A stretch of DNA of 64,000 bases, from positions 124,001-188,000 of the forward strand of contig NZ_FOOX01000001.1 of NCBI RefSeq assembly GCF_900113335.1, in the 5' to 3' direction. The notes beneath the pieces are model-generated. The model had not been told where the DNA came from. It saw nothing but the letters and a program-made list of their open reading frames with translations, and did not search any database. Made by a program: the position numbers and the translations under genes. Source of the DNA: Desulfotruncus arcticus DSM 17038 (GTDB lineage Bacteria; Bacillota; Desulfotomaculia; Desulfotomaculales; Desulfallaceae). This document shows, piece by piece, positions 1-8,977 of this stretch. Every line of letters begins with the position of its first letter. The stretch's first letter is position 1.

Positions 1-52
1 TTGTGGATTTGCTGACGAGAAAAAAACAACTTAGGGAGGGCCTGGCCTGATC
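1..52 (+). other. Tail of an upstream gene, frame undecided
   Basis: The first 52 bases contain no complete gene. Two plus-strand frames are open from the window edge: one ends in TAG at about 34 and one in TGA at about 50. The next gene's ribosome binding site (GGGAGGG, about 34-40) follows directly, so the upstream gene is probably cotranscribed with it. Activases of this family often follow a 2-hydroxyacyl-CoA dehydratase subunit. That would fit, but too little is visible to name the gene. Confidence 0.3.
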
Positions 53-1027
53 ATGTACGGATATCTTGGAATTGATGTCGGTTCGGTTAGCACAAATCTT
101 GTGATGATGGGAGAAGACGGCACAGTCAAACACAGTATCTACCTGCGCACCAGGGGCAAGCCGATTGAAGCTGTGCAGACAGGTCTGAAAATGATGAAAA
201 TTGCCCTGCCGTCTAAAATTAAAGTGGCCGGAGTAGGCACGACCGGCAGCGGCAGGCACCTGGCCGGGGTAATAACCGGCGCGGATATTGTTAAAAATGA
301 AATTACAACCCATGCCATCGCTGCCTCCAATGTAGTCCCGGGAGTTCAAACCATTCTGGAAATCGGGGGCCAGGATTCCAAAATCATTGTTTTACGCAAT
401 GGTGTTGTCGCCGATTTCGCCATGAATACCGTTTGTGCCGCGGGAACCGGATCTTTTCTGGACCAGCAGGCCTCCCGGTTGAATATCGACATAGAGGAGT
501 TTGGCCCGCTGGCGCTGCAAGCCAAGGTGCCGGTGCGGATTGCCGGACGCTGCGCCGTCTTTGCCGAGAGCGATATGATCCATAAGCAGCAGATGGGTTA
601 TAATGTGGAGGATATACTGGCCGGGCTGTGTGAGGCGCTGGTGCGCAATTATCTAAATAATGTGGGTAAAGGCAAGGAAATCCTTGCCCCGGTAGTATTT
701 CAAGGCGGAGTGGCGGCTAACTCCGGTATGAAGTGGGCCTTTGAAAAGTCGCTGGAAACGGAAGTCATTATCCCGCCGTATTTCAATGTTATGGGAGCCC
801 TGGGGGCGGCGCTGCTGGCACGTGAGGCAACTTCCCGCAAAAATACTGATTTTTACGGGTTTGAAGTCGCCGATAAAGATTTTAAGGCTGGCGGCTTTGC
901 CTGCGACGGTTGTCCCAATGTTTGTGAAGTCGTGGAAATAACCGAATCAGAAAAAGTTATTGCCCGCTGGGGTGACCGCTGCGGCCGGTGGAGTAATGTG
1001 CTGGAACAAAGTGAAAAAATTAGTTAG
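53..1027 (+). CDS. Acyl-CoA dehydratase activase (BadF/BadG/BcrA/HgdC family ATPase)
   Basis: A 324-residue ASKHA-fold ATPase related to the activator of 2-hydroxyglutaryl-CoA dehydratase. Such proteins hydrolyse ATP to inject a low-potential electron into a partner dehydratase or reductase. Visible signatures are GIDVGSVSTN (phosphate 1), GVGTTGSGR, EIGGQDSK, NTVCAAGTGSF and GRCAVFAESD, whose two cysteines are the expected ligands of the dimer-bridging [4Fe-4S] cluster, and FQGGVAAN. A C-terminal extension of about 50 residues carries further cysteines (CDGCPNVC, then DRCGRW), seen in a subgroup of longer activases. Start supported by GGGAGGG upstream. The partner dehydratase would lie left of the window, so the substrate cannot be told. 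Confidence 0.85.
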   Translation: MYGYLGIDVGSVSTNLVMMGEDGTVKHSIYLRTRGKPIEAVQTGLKMMKIALPSKIKVAGVGTTGSGRHLAGVITGADIVKNEITTHAIAASNVVPGVQTILEIGGQDSKIIVLRNGVVADFAMNTVCAAGTGSFLDQQASRLNIDIEEFGPLALQAKVPVRIAGRCAVFAESDMIHKQQMGYNVEDILAGLCEALVRNYLNNVGKGKEILAPVVFQGGVAANSGMKWAFEKSLETEVIIPPYFNVMGALGAALLAREATSRKNTDFYGFEVADKDFKAGGFACDGCPNVCEVVEITESEKVIARWGDRCGRWSNVLEQSEKIS

Positions 1028-1046
1028 CGCGCTATTGCATAAAGAT

Positions 1047-1074
1047 TTGACCTAGTCTACAATGGTTTTATATT
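1047..1074 (+). promoter_or_regulatory. Candidate sigma-A promoter for trpB
   Basis: TTGACC at 1047-1052 and TATATT at 1069-1074 are separated by 16 bases in the gap before trpB. This is a good match to a housekeeping promoter by eye; no transcript data are available. Confidence 0.45.
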
Positions 1075-1108
1075 TTTTAAACCTGAGTAGAGAGGAGTCT
1101 GAGTAAAG

Positions 1109-2467
1109 ATGAGTAGTGATGTAAAAATTCTACTTTCTGAAAAAGAAATGCCCGAAAAATGGTATAATATCATGGCGGACATGCCTAATTTGCCGAAACC
1201 GCCGCTAAATCCTGCAACGAAGGAACCGGTGGGACCGGAGGATCTTTCGGCGATATTTCCCATGGAGTTGATTAAGCAGGAGGTCAGCCAGGAACGCTGG
1301 ATTGAAATACCCGACGAAGTGCGCGAAATATACAAGCTGTGGCGTCCTTCACCCCTGTACAGGGCCAGGCGTCTGGAAAAAGCGCTGGATACTCCGGCTA
1401 AAATTTACTATAAATATGAGGGCGCCAGCCCTCCGGGCAGCCACAAGTTGAATACAGCTCTACCCCAAGCCTATTATAATAAGCAAGAAGGAATTACCAA
1501 GCTAACCACAGAAACCGGTGCAGGTCAGTGGGGCATGGCTTTAAGTCAGGCCTGTAATTTTTTCAATATGGAATGCAAGGTTTTCATGGTTAAGGTAAGT
1601 TACCAGCAAAAACCATATCGCCGTTCAGTAATGCAAATTTTTGGATCGTCTGTTTTCCCCAGTCCCAGTACTGAAACTGAATCAGGGCGTAAACTGCTGG
1701 CAGCCGATCCCGATTCACCGGGCAGCCTGGGTATTGCTATCAGTGAGGCAGTGGAGATTGCCGCTCAGCGTGACGATACCAACTATGCCCTGGGCAGCGT
1801 GTTAAACCATGTTTTGATTCACCAGTCTGTTATTGGTCTTGAAGCCAAGGAGCAAATGGCCAAGGCCGGGGATTATCCTGACATTGTAATTGCCTGCTGC
1901 GGCGGAGGCAGCAACTTTGGCGGCATGGCTTTCCCCTTCATTCATGATAAAATTGTAAATGGTGCCAAGACAAGGTTTATAGCGGTAGAGCCTTCGGCCT
2001 GTCCAACCCTGACCAGGGGCGTGCTTGGCTACGATTATGGCGATGTGGCCGGGCTGACGCCGCTTTTATACATGTATACTCTGGGAGCTGAGTTTATGCC
2101 TCCGGGAATCCACTCCGGCGGTTTGCGCTACCATGGTGATTCACCGCTGGTAAGCCAGCTGCTGAAAGACGGCATAATTGAAGCCACTTCACTGGGACAG
2201 ACAGCTATTTTTGAAGGCGCGATTTTGTTTGCCAGGAATGAAGGGATTGTACCCGCACCGGAATCATCCCATGCCATTCAATGTGCCATAAATGAAGCGC
2301 TGGCAGCCCGGGAAGCCGGAGAAGCCAAAACCATACTGTTTAATTTAAGCGGGCACGGGCTGCTTGACCTTCCTTCTTACGATGCCTTTATGGCCGGAAA
2401 ACTTGAGGATTATCCACTTCCCGAGGGTATTTTAAACAAGGCTTTAGGCAACTTGCCCAAGATTTAA
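1109..2467 (+). CDS. trpB: Tryptophan synthase beta chain, TrpB2 type
   Basis: A 452-residue PLP enzyme that condenses indole with serine to give tryptophan. The PLP lysine lies in [10 protein letters not shown] (K113), followed by GAGQWGMAL and the glycine-rich phosphate loop [10 protein letters not shown]. The length (about 50 residues more than classical TrpB) and the N-terminal extension with [13 protein letters not shown] are typical of the TrpB2 subgroup. TrpB2 proteins generally do not form the tight alpha2beta2 complex and often sit outside a trp operon, as here, where no trpA is adjacent. The start is an ATG with AGAGGAG upstream. It may act as an indole-salvage enzyme; that role is inferred from the subgroup and context. 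Confidence 0.9.
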   Translation: MSSDVKILLSEKEMPEKWYNIMADMPNLPKPPLNPATKEPVGPEDLSAIFPMELIKQEVSQERWIEIPDEVREIYKLWRPSPLYRARRLEKALDTPAKIYYKYEGASPPGSHKLNTALPQAYYNKQEGITKLTTETGAGQWGMALSQACNFFNMECKVFMVKVSYQQKPYRRSVMQIFGSSVFPSPSTETESGRKLLAADPDSPGSLGIAISEAVEIAAQRDDTNYALGSVLNHVLIHQSVIGLEAKEQMAKAGDYPDIVIACCGGGSNFGGMAFPFIHDKIVNGAKTRFIAVEPSACPTLTRGVLGYDYGDVAGLTPLLYMYTLGAEFMPPGIHSGGLRYHGDSPLVSQLLKDGIIEATSLGQTAIFEGAILFARNEGIVPAPESSHAIQCAINEALAAREAGEAKTILFNLSGHGLLDLPSYDAFMAGKLEDYPLPEGILNKALGNLPKI

Positions 2468-2477
2468 TTAAGGTATT

Positions 2478-2560
2478 CAGGAGTCGGGAGTCGGAATTCA
2501 GAATGTCCCGCACAGGTTCTCTAGTTCTTGCTACTGACTTCTAAGTTATACATATACTGG
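2478..2560. repeat. Degenerate gagtcag heptamer repeat
   Basis: After trpB the sequence runs through tandem, slightly decayed copies of a GGAGTC(G/A)G heptamer followed by GAATTCAGAATG, then a reverse-complement-like GACTTCTAAG. It belongs to a family scattered through intergenic regions of this window (see also 29451-29688, 32022-32085, 48770-48846 and 49680-49708). Confidence 0.5.
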
Positions 2561-2668
2561 ATAATAGCTTGCAGAGTAATACGCTTGCAGAAACTCCGGG
2601 GGTGGTATATTTACCACCCCCTCTTTATGTTATTGCGAGGAAGCGACGGTGGCCATTTCTTTTATAAA

Positions 2669-2698
2669 TTGACTAATATAAATTGTTTATGTTAAAAT
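2669..2698 (+). promoter_or_regulatory. Candidate promoter for the lysine riboswitch transcript
   Basis: TTGACT at 2669-2674 and TAAAAT at 2693-2698 with an 18-base spacer, about 33 bases before the aptamer begins. Position and match support a housekeeping promoter for lysA. Confidence 0.55.
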
Positions 2699-2730
2699 GT
2701 GCAAAATATAATACCTCATCTCCAACAGGG

Positions 2731-2910
2731 GGTGAGTAGAGGTGCGGTTTGCATAAGTAATTACGGTGAGGACCGGGAATGCGATGATCCGTAATGAAAG
2801 GGTAAACTGCCGAAGTCCGGCTAAAACCCCGTAAATGCCGGGCTGGGCCGGCGTCAAACAGGCGTCGGACTGTCACCCGGGCTCTATTTCCGGGTGGAGG
2901 GCTATTCACC
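2731..2910 (+). promoter_or_regulatory. Lysine riboswitch (L box) aptamer
   Basis: The aptamer is closed by a P1 stem pairing GGTGAGTAG (2731-2739) with CTATTCACC (2902-2910), 8 Watson-Crick pairs and one wobble. Inside are the L-box landmarks in order: AGAGGTGC, GAAAGG, TGCCGAAG, GGACTGTCACC and GGTGGAGGGCTA. The length of about 180 bases and the position directly upstream of diaminopimelate decarboxylase fit a lysine-sensing riboswitch that shuts off lysine synthesis when lysine is plentiful. Confidence 0.93.
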
Positions 2911-2942
2911 GAGGAGAGCAAGGATTGCGTTAAAGAACAGTG

Positions 2943-2976
2943 GCCTTTCGCTCTTATTGGGACGGAGGCTTTTTTG
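2943..2976 (+). terminator. lysA: Expression-platform terminator of the lysine riboswitch
   Basis: An imperfect hairpin (GCCTTTCGCTC pairing with GGGACGGAGGC, with wobbles and an internal mismatch) is followed by a run of six T. It lies between the aptamer and lysA, where a lysine-dependent transcription terminator is expected. Confidence 0.6.
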
Positions 2977-3022
2977 TTTGCTGGAGCATAAAATAGTGTA
3001 ATTGAATGGGGGCATGAAACTG

Positions 3023-4372
3023 ATGAAATTGCAGGGAACAATGAAAATTAATGATAAGGGACACCTGGAAATCGGAGGGTGCGATGCCGTAGATCTGGCC
3101 AAGCGTTTTGGCACACCCTTATATGTAATGGACGAACAGCAATTCCGTCAAAATTGCCGCAATTATTACCGGGCCTTTACTGACAAATACGACGGCACTG
3201 TTATCTATGCCGGTAAAACTCTGCTGACCATGGCTATCTGCCATATTATAGCGGAAGAAGGATTGAGCCTGGACGTGGTATCCGGCGGAGAGTTATACAC
3301 GGCATGGAAGGCCCGGTTTCCCATGGAGCGAGTATTCTTTCACGGCAACAATAAAACCCGGGTTGAATTAAAAATGGCTCTGGATTTCAAAGTTGGGCGC
3401 ATCATGGCTGACAATTTATATGAGTTGGAAACGTTGAACCACCTGGCGGGAGAAGCTGGAGTCAAGCCTCGCGTTTTACTGCGGCTGACGCCGGGAGTGG
3501 AGGCCCATACCCACGAGTATATTAAAACAGGACAGGTGGACAGTAAGTTCGGTATGGCCATTGAAACCGGCCAGGCCATGGAAGCGGTAAAAATAGCCCT
3601 GGGCCTGGAAAATATCAATCTTACCGGGTTCCACTGCCATATCGGCTCCCAGATTTTTGAGCTGGAGTCTTACGCTCATGCTGCCGATGTGATGATGTCT
3701 TTTGCCAGGGAGGTGAAAGCTGAGACCGGGTGGGCACCCTATGAAATGAATCTTGGGGGAGGGCTGGGGATTTATTATGCCCTGGGTGATGAACCTCAGT
3801 CAGTGGAAAAATATGCCGACACAGCTGTTCGGGCAGTGCAAGAACTGGCCGAAAAATACCACCTGCCCATGCCAAGGGTTATGGTGGAGCCGGGACGCTC
3901 CATCAGCGGTCCCGCCGGAACAACCCTATATACGGTGGGGGCAATTAAAGACATCCCGGGGGTGCGTAAGTATGTTGCGGTGGACGGAGGCATGGGTGAC
4001 AACCCCAGACCGGCCATGTACCAGTCCAGGTACGAGGCCATCATCGCCAACCGGGCTGCCGAGCCAATCGAAGAAAAAGTATCTATTGCCGGCAAATGCT
4101 GCGAATCAGGTGATATGCTGATCTGGGATATCGAACTGCCCGCTCTGCAGCCAGGCGACATACTTGCCGTATCGGCCACAGGTGCTTATAACTACTCCAT
4201 GTCCATGAATTATAACCGGTTGCCGCGCCCCGCCATGGTATTGGTGCGGGAAGGTGAAGCAGATGTAATCGTGGCCAGGGAAACCTACGATGATTTGCTT
4301 AGAAATGACCTGGTTCCCGACCGTTTAAAGAAAAAAGGAACGGTTAAGCTGGCCGAAGCCGGCACTGCCTAG
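3023..4372 (+). CDS. lysA: Diaminopimelate decarboxylase
   Basis: PLP-dependent fold-III decarboxylase making L-lysine from meso-diaminopimelate, the last step of lysine synthesis. The alanine-racemase-like barrel starts with the PLP lysine in VIYAGKTLLT, then HIGSQIFE, the glycine-rich loop MNLGGGLGI, EPGRSISGPAG and the partner active-site cysteine in CCESGDML; GAYNYSMSMNYN is typical of the C-terminal barrel. I chose the ATG at 3023 (MKLQGTM) because GGGGG lies about 10 bases upstream; TTG 3002 and ATG 3014 are in frame but poorly spaced. The gene is controlled by the upstream lysine riboswitch and stands alone, with a strong hairpin after it. Confidence 0.95.
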   Translation: MKLQGTMKINDKGHLEIGGCDAVDLAKRFGTPLYVMDEQQFRQNCRNYYRAFTDKYDGTVIYAGKTLLTMAICHIIAEEGLSLDVVSGGELYTAWKARFPMERVFFHGNNKTRVELKMALDFKVGRIMADNLYELETLNHLAGEAGVKPRVLLRLTPGVEAHTHEYIKTGQVDSKFGMAIETGQAMEAVKIALGLENINLTGFHCHIGSQIFELESYAHAADVMMSFAREVKAETGWAPYEMNLGGGLGIYYALGDEPQSVEKYADTAVRAVQELAEKYHLPMPRVMVEPGRSISGPAGTTLYTVGAIKDIPGVRKYVAVDGGMGDNPRPAMYQSRYEAIIANRAAEPIEEKVSIAGKCCESGDMLIWDIELPALQPGDILAVSATGAYNYSMSMNYNRLPRPAMVLVREGEADVIVARETYDDLLRNDLVPDRLKKKGTVKLAEAGTA

Positions 4373-4408
4373 TTGAGATTGCTTCGCTGCGCTTGCAAGA
4401 TAGCTCCC

Positions 4409-4445
4409 ATGCCCTGACGGTTACAAAATTAACCTGTCAGGGCAT
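4409..4445 (+). terminator. Long hairpin after lysA, possible terminator
   Basis: ATGCCCTGAC pairs with GTCAGGGCAT (10 bp), extended inside by GGTT/AACC. No clean T run follows, so it may be an RNA 3-prime-end stabiliser or a rho-assisted stop rather than a classic terminator. Confidence 0.5.
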
Positions 4446-4588
4446 TTGCAATTATGGTATAATATAAAACTAATGTATCATTGTAACTACTCAGCATCTG
4501 GAAATAATCAGTAGTATGGAGTCGGAATGAGAGAACCGGCTTGGTACATTCTGATTACTGACTACCTAAATAGTATCGGAGGTTAATT

Positions 4589-7231
4589 GTGGACGTTATT
4601 ACAACCCATACCAACACCGATATGGACGGGTTTGCATCCATGGTGGCGGCTCAAAGGCTTTACCCTGAAGCAGCTATGATTTTGCCGGGGAAACTTGCCA
4701 GGAATGTGGAGGAATTTCTCTCTCTGCATAAAGACGCCATAAGTTTTTACAATGCCAAGCAAATTGACTTGAAAAAAGTTAATCGGATCATCCTGGTGGA
4801 TACAAAAAGTCCGCGCCGGATTGGCCCCATCGGGGAGATCGCAAAAACGAGCGGTGTCGACATACATATTTACGACCACCATCCACGGGCAGACGGTGAC
4901 TTGCATGGATCATTGGAACAGACGGAAATTGTGGGGGCAACCGTAACTCTGCTGACAGAAAAGATCAGAGAAGCCGGCTTGCCCGTCTCACCACTGGAAG
5001 CCACCATATTTTGTCTCGGGATCTATGGTGATACCGGCTCGCTGATGTTTACCAACACCACACCCCGGGATGTCGAGGCGGTTGCCTATCTGTTAAAGGC
5101 AGGGGCCAACCTGGCGGTGGTTTCGGACTTTTTGGGGCGTCCCATGACAGAGGAGCAAAAAAGCTTATTTAAAGATCTTCTGATCAACGCGGACAGACAC
5201 CAGATCAACGGTGTCAAAGTGTTAATGACCCGTGCTAAAACAGATGAGTTTATAGTCGGGTTGGCCATGATCACTCATACAATCTCTGAAATAGAGCGGC
5301 TGGATGTCGTTTTCGTGCTGGTTGAAATGGAAGACCGTGTTCATATCGTCGGCAGGAGCAGCATTCCCCAGGCCAACGTTGGTGAAATACTAAAACATTT
5401 CAAAGGTGGCGGCCATGCCGGGGCAGCTTCGGCAACAGTTAAAAACGGCGATCTTGATGAAGTAGCCTGGGAACTCCTTGATGTCATTTACAGCAGTATC
5501 AGGCCACCGCTTTGCGCGGCAGGCATAATGACTTCGCCTGTTAAAACAGTGGGTCCTGACATGAGTATAGCAGAGGCGGGCCAAATTATGCTGCGCTACG
5601 GCCATACCGGCTTACCCGTGGTCAAGGGCGAAAAGCTAATCGGTGTCATATCCCGCCGCGATGTGGAAAAAGCCAATCACCATGGACTGGGGCACGCGCC
5701 GGTAAAAGGCTTTATGAGTGCAAGAGTGGTCTCTGTTCCGAGCGACATGCCGGTTTCAGAGATTCAGGATCTGATGATCAATCGCGATATCGGCAGGGTG
5801 CCTGTTGTTGATGATGACGGCAGGCCGGTCGGTATTGTTTCCCGGACGGATCTGCTGCGCACGCTGCATGGAGAGATTCAGTCCCGGCACCGGATAGTGT
5901 ATAACAATGGAAACCATATTTCCAGGCGCAATATCAGCTGGATTATGCGCCGCAATCTATCAGCTCATGTTTGGGGCATCCTGAAAGAGGCAGGAAAAAT
6001 TGCATACGGCCTCGGTTTTAAATTATACGCTGCCGGCGGCATGATCCGGGATGTCATGCTTGGTCAAAACAGTATTGACATAGACCTGGTGGTGGAAGGG
6101 GACGGAATAAAGCTGGCCACGGCTATGAGCGAGGCTTTTCAGGTAAAAATAAGGAAATACCAGCAATTTGGCACGGCGCAAGTTATTTTTTCTGAGGACT
6201 TAACCATAGATATCGCTACGGCCCGGGTGGAGTTTTATGCCTATCCGGCCGCTCTGCCGCAGGTTGAAAGTTCCTCATTGCACCAGGACCTTTACCGACG
6301 TGATTTTACCATCAACGCCATGGCCGTTTGCTTGAATGATAAAAAGTTCGGCAGCATTGTTGATTTTTTTGACGGGCGTGATGATCTGGATCAAGGCTTG
6401 ATCAGAATTTTACACAACCTGAGCTTTATTGAGGACCCCATTAGAATTCTTCGGGCAATCCGCTTCGAACAAAGGTATGGTTTTGAAATTGAAAAGCAAA
6501 CACTTAATTTTTTAAAGGAAGCGGTAAGGCAGGAAGTGCTGGCAAAGGTTACTCCCGAAAGAATTTGGGAGGAGTTAAAGCATATACTTGTGGAAAAGGA
6601 AGCAAGCCGCATGCTGAGGCGGCTCGAGGAACTTAAAGTGTGGCCGTTTATTTTCCCCGGTGTCAATTACTGGGAGGTCGATCCAGTATTAAGGGATCTG
6701 GCTGGCTCTGTCGACCTGATTAAGGAATGGGGCTTCTGGGTGCCCACAGAAAAGTGGCTGCCATACTTAATTGCACTTTTGCACTGGTCCAATCCGGAAA
6801 CAGCCAGGCAGATTTGTGAGCGCTATCATTTAAGCAAACGTCAGACGGAAAAAGCCCTTGCCGCACTGTACGGTTGGCGTGAAACAGTGGCCATGATCTG
6901 GAAGTCACCGGAAGACGTAAAGCTGAGCCAGCTGGCCAAACAGCTTATGACCATGCCCAGGGAGTCGTACCCCATGCTGCTGGCTATTCTGGAGGAAGAC
7001 TGGATTAAGGATCGTTTTAGACAGTTGCTGAATACCATAATGGATAGCAAGCCGTCTATTAACGGAAAATATATTAAGAGCCTGGGTTACCGTCCGGGAC
7101 CGGTTTTCAAGGAAACCCTGGAAGCCCTCTGGCAGGAGCGGTTGGACGGAAACATAGTTAATGAAGCTGAAGAAAAAGATTTTGTGCGTAAATACCTGGC
7201 CCGGCTTACCGAAGGAGCTGTGAAATGTTAA
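4589..7231 (+). CDS. DHH phosphoesterase - CBS pair - tRNA nucleotidyltransferase fusion
   Basis: An 880-residue three-part protein. Residues about 1-310 are a DHH/DHHA1 phosphoesterase (TNTDMDGFAS, VDTKSP, YDHHPR, GDTGS, FKGGGHAGAA). Residues about 310-430 hold two CBS motifs (MTSPVKTVGP..., FMSARVVSVPS...), usually adenine-nucleotide sensors. Residues about 455-880 are a class II CCA-adding/poly(A) polymerase-type nucleotidyltransferase with AAGGMIRDVMLG, the catalytic IDIDLVVEGD, RRDFTINAMA and DPIRILRAIRF. The likely job is tRNA 3-prime-end A- or CCA-addition coupled to a nuclease or phosphatase activity. The same fusion is known in clostridia and some proteobacteria. GTG start with GGAGG upstream. 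Its last bases overlap the next gene, so the two are translationally coupled. Confidence 0.88.
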   Translation: MDVITTHTNTDMDGFASMVAAQRLYPEAAMILPGKLARNVEEFLSLHKDAISFYNAKQIDLKKVNRIILVDTKSPRRIGPIGEIAKTSGVDIHIYDHHPRADGDLHGSLEQTEIVGATVTLLTEKIREAGLPVSPLEATIFCLGIYGDTGSLMFTNTTPRDVEAVAYLLKAGANLAVVSDFLGRPMTEEQKSLFKDLLINADRHQINGVKVLMTRAKTDEFIVGLAMITHTISEIERLDVVFVLVEMEDRVHIVGRSSIPQANVGEILKHFKGGGHAGAASATVKNGDLDEVAWELLDVIYSSIRPPLCAAGIMTSPVKTVGPDMSIAEAGQIMLRYGHTGLPVVKGEKLIGVISRRDVEKANHHGLGHAPVKGFMSARVVSVPSDMPVSEIQDLMINRDIGRVPVVDDDGRPVGIVSRTDLLRTLHGEIQSRHRIVYNNGNHISRRNISWIMRRNLSAHVWGILKEAGKIAYGLGFKLYAAGGMIRDVMLGQNSIDIDLVVEGDGIKLATAMSEAFQVKIRKYQQFGTAQVIFSEDLTIDIATARVEFYAYPAALPQVESSSLHQDLYRRDFTINAMAVCLNDKKFGSIVDFFDGRDDLDQGLIRILHNLSFIEDPIRILRAIRFEQRYGFEIEKQTLNFLKEAVRQEVLAKVTPERIWEELKHILVEKEASRMLRRLEELKVWPFIFPGVNYWEVDPVLRDLAGSVDLIKEWGFWVPTEKWLPYLIALLHWSNPETARQICERYHLSKRQTEKALAALYGWRETVAMIWKSPEDVKLSQLAKQLMTMPRESYPMLLAILEEDWIKDRFRQLLNTIMDSKPSINGKYIKSLGYRPGPVFKETLEALWQERLDGNIVNEAEEKDFVRKYLARLTEGAVKC

Positions 7232-7842
7232 ATTTCCCTAGCCTGCAGGATATTTTATTGTTATTGCCGGCTATATTGGTCGGCCTGACCGTTCACGAAT
7301 ATTCGCATGGTCTGGCTGCCGACCGGCTGGGTGACCATACGGCAAGATATCAGGGGCGCTTAACGTTAAACCCGCTGGCGCACATAGATCCGGTAGGCTT
7401 TTTGATGTTGATCCTGTTTAAATTTGGCTGGGCCAAACCCGTCCCCGTCAACCCCTATAACCTGCGGGGCGATCCGGCCCGGGGCATGCTGCTGGTAGCT
7501 CTGGCCGGTCCGGCCTCCAACCTGGTGCTGGCCTTTCTGTCGGCAATTCTCTTGGGAATAGGATTAACCAAATTTAATGTGTATTTTCATTACATGGTGC
7601 TTTATTCTCTGCAGATAAATGTTGTACTGGCAGTTTTTAATCTGATACCGATCCCCCCTCTGGACGGCTCGAAAATCCTTGCCGGCTTGCTGCCCGGCCA
7701 AAGTCGTTTGATTTACGGGATGGAAACCTATGGTACGATAATATTGCTTTTATTGATGTTTACAGGCGTACTGGGGAAAATCCTTTGGCCGCTGGTGAGT
7801 TTTATAATCCAAGCCTTTATGGCCATAGTAACAATATTTTAG
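7225..7842 (+). CDS. Site-2 protease family (M50) membrane metallopeptidase
   Basis: A 205-residue multi-pass membrane protein of the YwhC-like M50 group. The zinc site is HEYSHG near residue 25 (HExxH), and the third ligand region is NLIPIPPLDGSKIL near residue 145. Hydrophobic segments surround both. It lacks a PDZ domain, so it belongs to the short minimal family rather than RseP. It overlaps the end of the DHH-CBS-nucleotidyltransferase gene by seven bases and precedes trpS by 12, suggesting one operon. Its substrate is unknown. Confidence 0.88.
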   Translation: MLNFPSLQDILLLLPAILVGLTVHEYSHGLAADRLGDHTARYQGRLTLNPLAHIDPVGFLMLILFKFGWAKPVPVNPYNLRGDPARGMLLVALAGPASNLVLAFLSAILLGIGLTKFNVYFHYMVLYSLQINVVLAVFNLIPIPPLDGSKILAGLLPGQSRLIYGMETYGTIILLLLMFTGVLGKILWPLVSFIIQAFMAIVTIF

Positions 7843-7854
7843 CAAAGGAGAAAC

Positions 7855-8835
7855 ATGATGCGTATTCTGTCAGGTATTCAGCCTTCGGGCACGCTGCACC
7901 TGGGTAATTATTTCGGCATGATGCATAGAATGATCAATTATCAGGCCAATAACGAACTTTTCTGTTTTCTGGTCAATTACCATGCTCTGACTACTGTTTT
8001 CGACGCAGGGCTGTTACGGCAGCAGACTTTTAACGCTGCTTGTGATTTTCTGGCTCTTGGCCTTGATCCTGATAAATCGGTATTTTGGGTGCAGTCGGAC
8101 GTACCGGAGGTTACCGAGCTAACCTGGCTGCTTTCCAATGTGGCAGGTATGGGTCTGCTGGAACGCAGCCATTCTTATAAGGACAAAATTGCTAAAGGCA
8201 TTCCGGCCAGCCACGGTTTGTTTGCCTACCCTGTGTTGATGGCCGCGGACATCCTGCTTTTCGGCGGGGAAAAAGTCCCGGTGGGCAAAGACCAGAAGCA
8301 GCACCTGGAAATAGCCAGGGATATCGCTATCAGATTTAACGGCACATATGGGGAAACCTTTATCATTCCGGAACCCGATATAGAAGAAGACGTTGCTGTG
8401 GTGCCGGGCATTGACGGCCAGAAAATGTCCAAGTCCTATGGCAACACCCTCGAAATTTTTGCTGATGAGAAATCCCTGCGCAAGAAAGTCATGAGCATCA
8501 AGACCGATTCCACACCGGTGGATGAGCCGAAACCGGTGAAGGATAACCCGCTGTTTGATCTTTATGCACTCTTTTTAGATGAAAAGGGAAGGGCGGAACT
8601 TGAAGAACGTTTTCTCACCCCCGGTTTGCGCTACGGAGATGTAAAGAAAGAATTGTTCGGCGCCATCTGGGAACATTTTGCCCCCTACAGGAAAGAGAGG
8701 GAAAGGCTGGCAGCAGATAAGCAATTTGTATTGGCTGCTATGAAGAAAGGTGCCGCTAAAGCCAGAGCGGCAGCGGCGCCGTTTTTAGAAAAGGCCAGAC
8801 GCAACGTTGGACTGGATTACCGGAACCAGGCGTAA
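7855..8835 (+). CDS. trpS: Tryptophanyl-tRNA synthetase
   Basis: A 326-residue class Ic aminoacyl-tRNA synthetase charging tRNA-Trp. The HIGH-equivalent is LHLGNYFG near residue 17 and the KMSKS loop is QKMSKSYGN near residue 195; GIQPSG, YPVLMAADIL and VPVGKDQKQH are family hallmarks. The length matches bacterial TrpS. AAAGGAG lies before tandem ATG codons at 7855 and 7858; either could be used. No T-box leader is visible because the gap to the preceding gene is only 12 bases. Confidence 0.96.
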   Translation: MMRILSGIQPSGTLHLGNYFGMMHRMINYQANNELFCFLVNYHALTTVFDAGLLRQQTFNAACDFLALGLDPDKSVFWVQSDVPEVTELTWLLSNVAGMGLLERSHSYKDKIAKGIPASHGLFAYPVLMAADILLFGGEKVPVGKDQKQHLEIARDIAIRFNGTYGETFIIPEPDIEEDVAVVPGIDGQKMSKSYGNTLEIFADEKSLRKKVMSIKTDSTPVDEPKPVKDNPLFDLYALFLDEKGRAELEERFLTPGLRYGDVKKELFGAIWEHFAPYRKERERLAADKQFVLAAMKKGAAKARAAAAPFLEKARRNVGLDYRNQA

Positions 8836-8864
8836 GAAAACTGCTAAAGAAGCTAACCAATAAT

Positions 8865-8893
8865 ACTGCTGCAGATGTTGCAGCAGTATTATT
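8865..8893 (+). repeat. Perfect 12-bp inverted repeat after trpS
   Basis: AATACTGCTGCA and TGCAGCAGTATT are perfectly complementary around a short loop. No long T run follows, so terminator activity is uncertain. Immediately after it comes a degenerate copy of the gagtcag repeat family in reverse orientation (GGCTCCTGACTTCTGGCTCCT). Confidence 0.6.
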
Positions 8894-8977
8894 AATTCCG
8901 GCTCCTGACTTCTGGCTCCTAAATAGCTACGCATATTTTAGCTGAATCAAAGGCAAAATACGGTAAGGGGCTTACGT

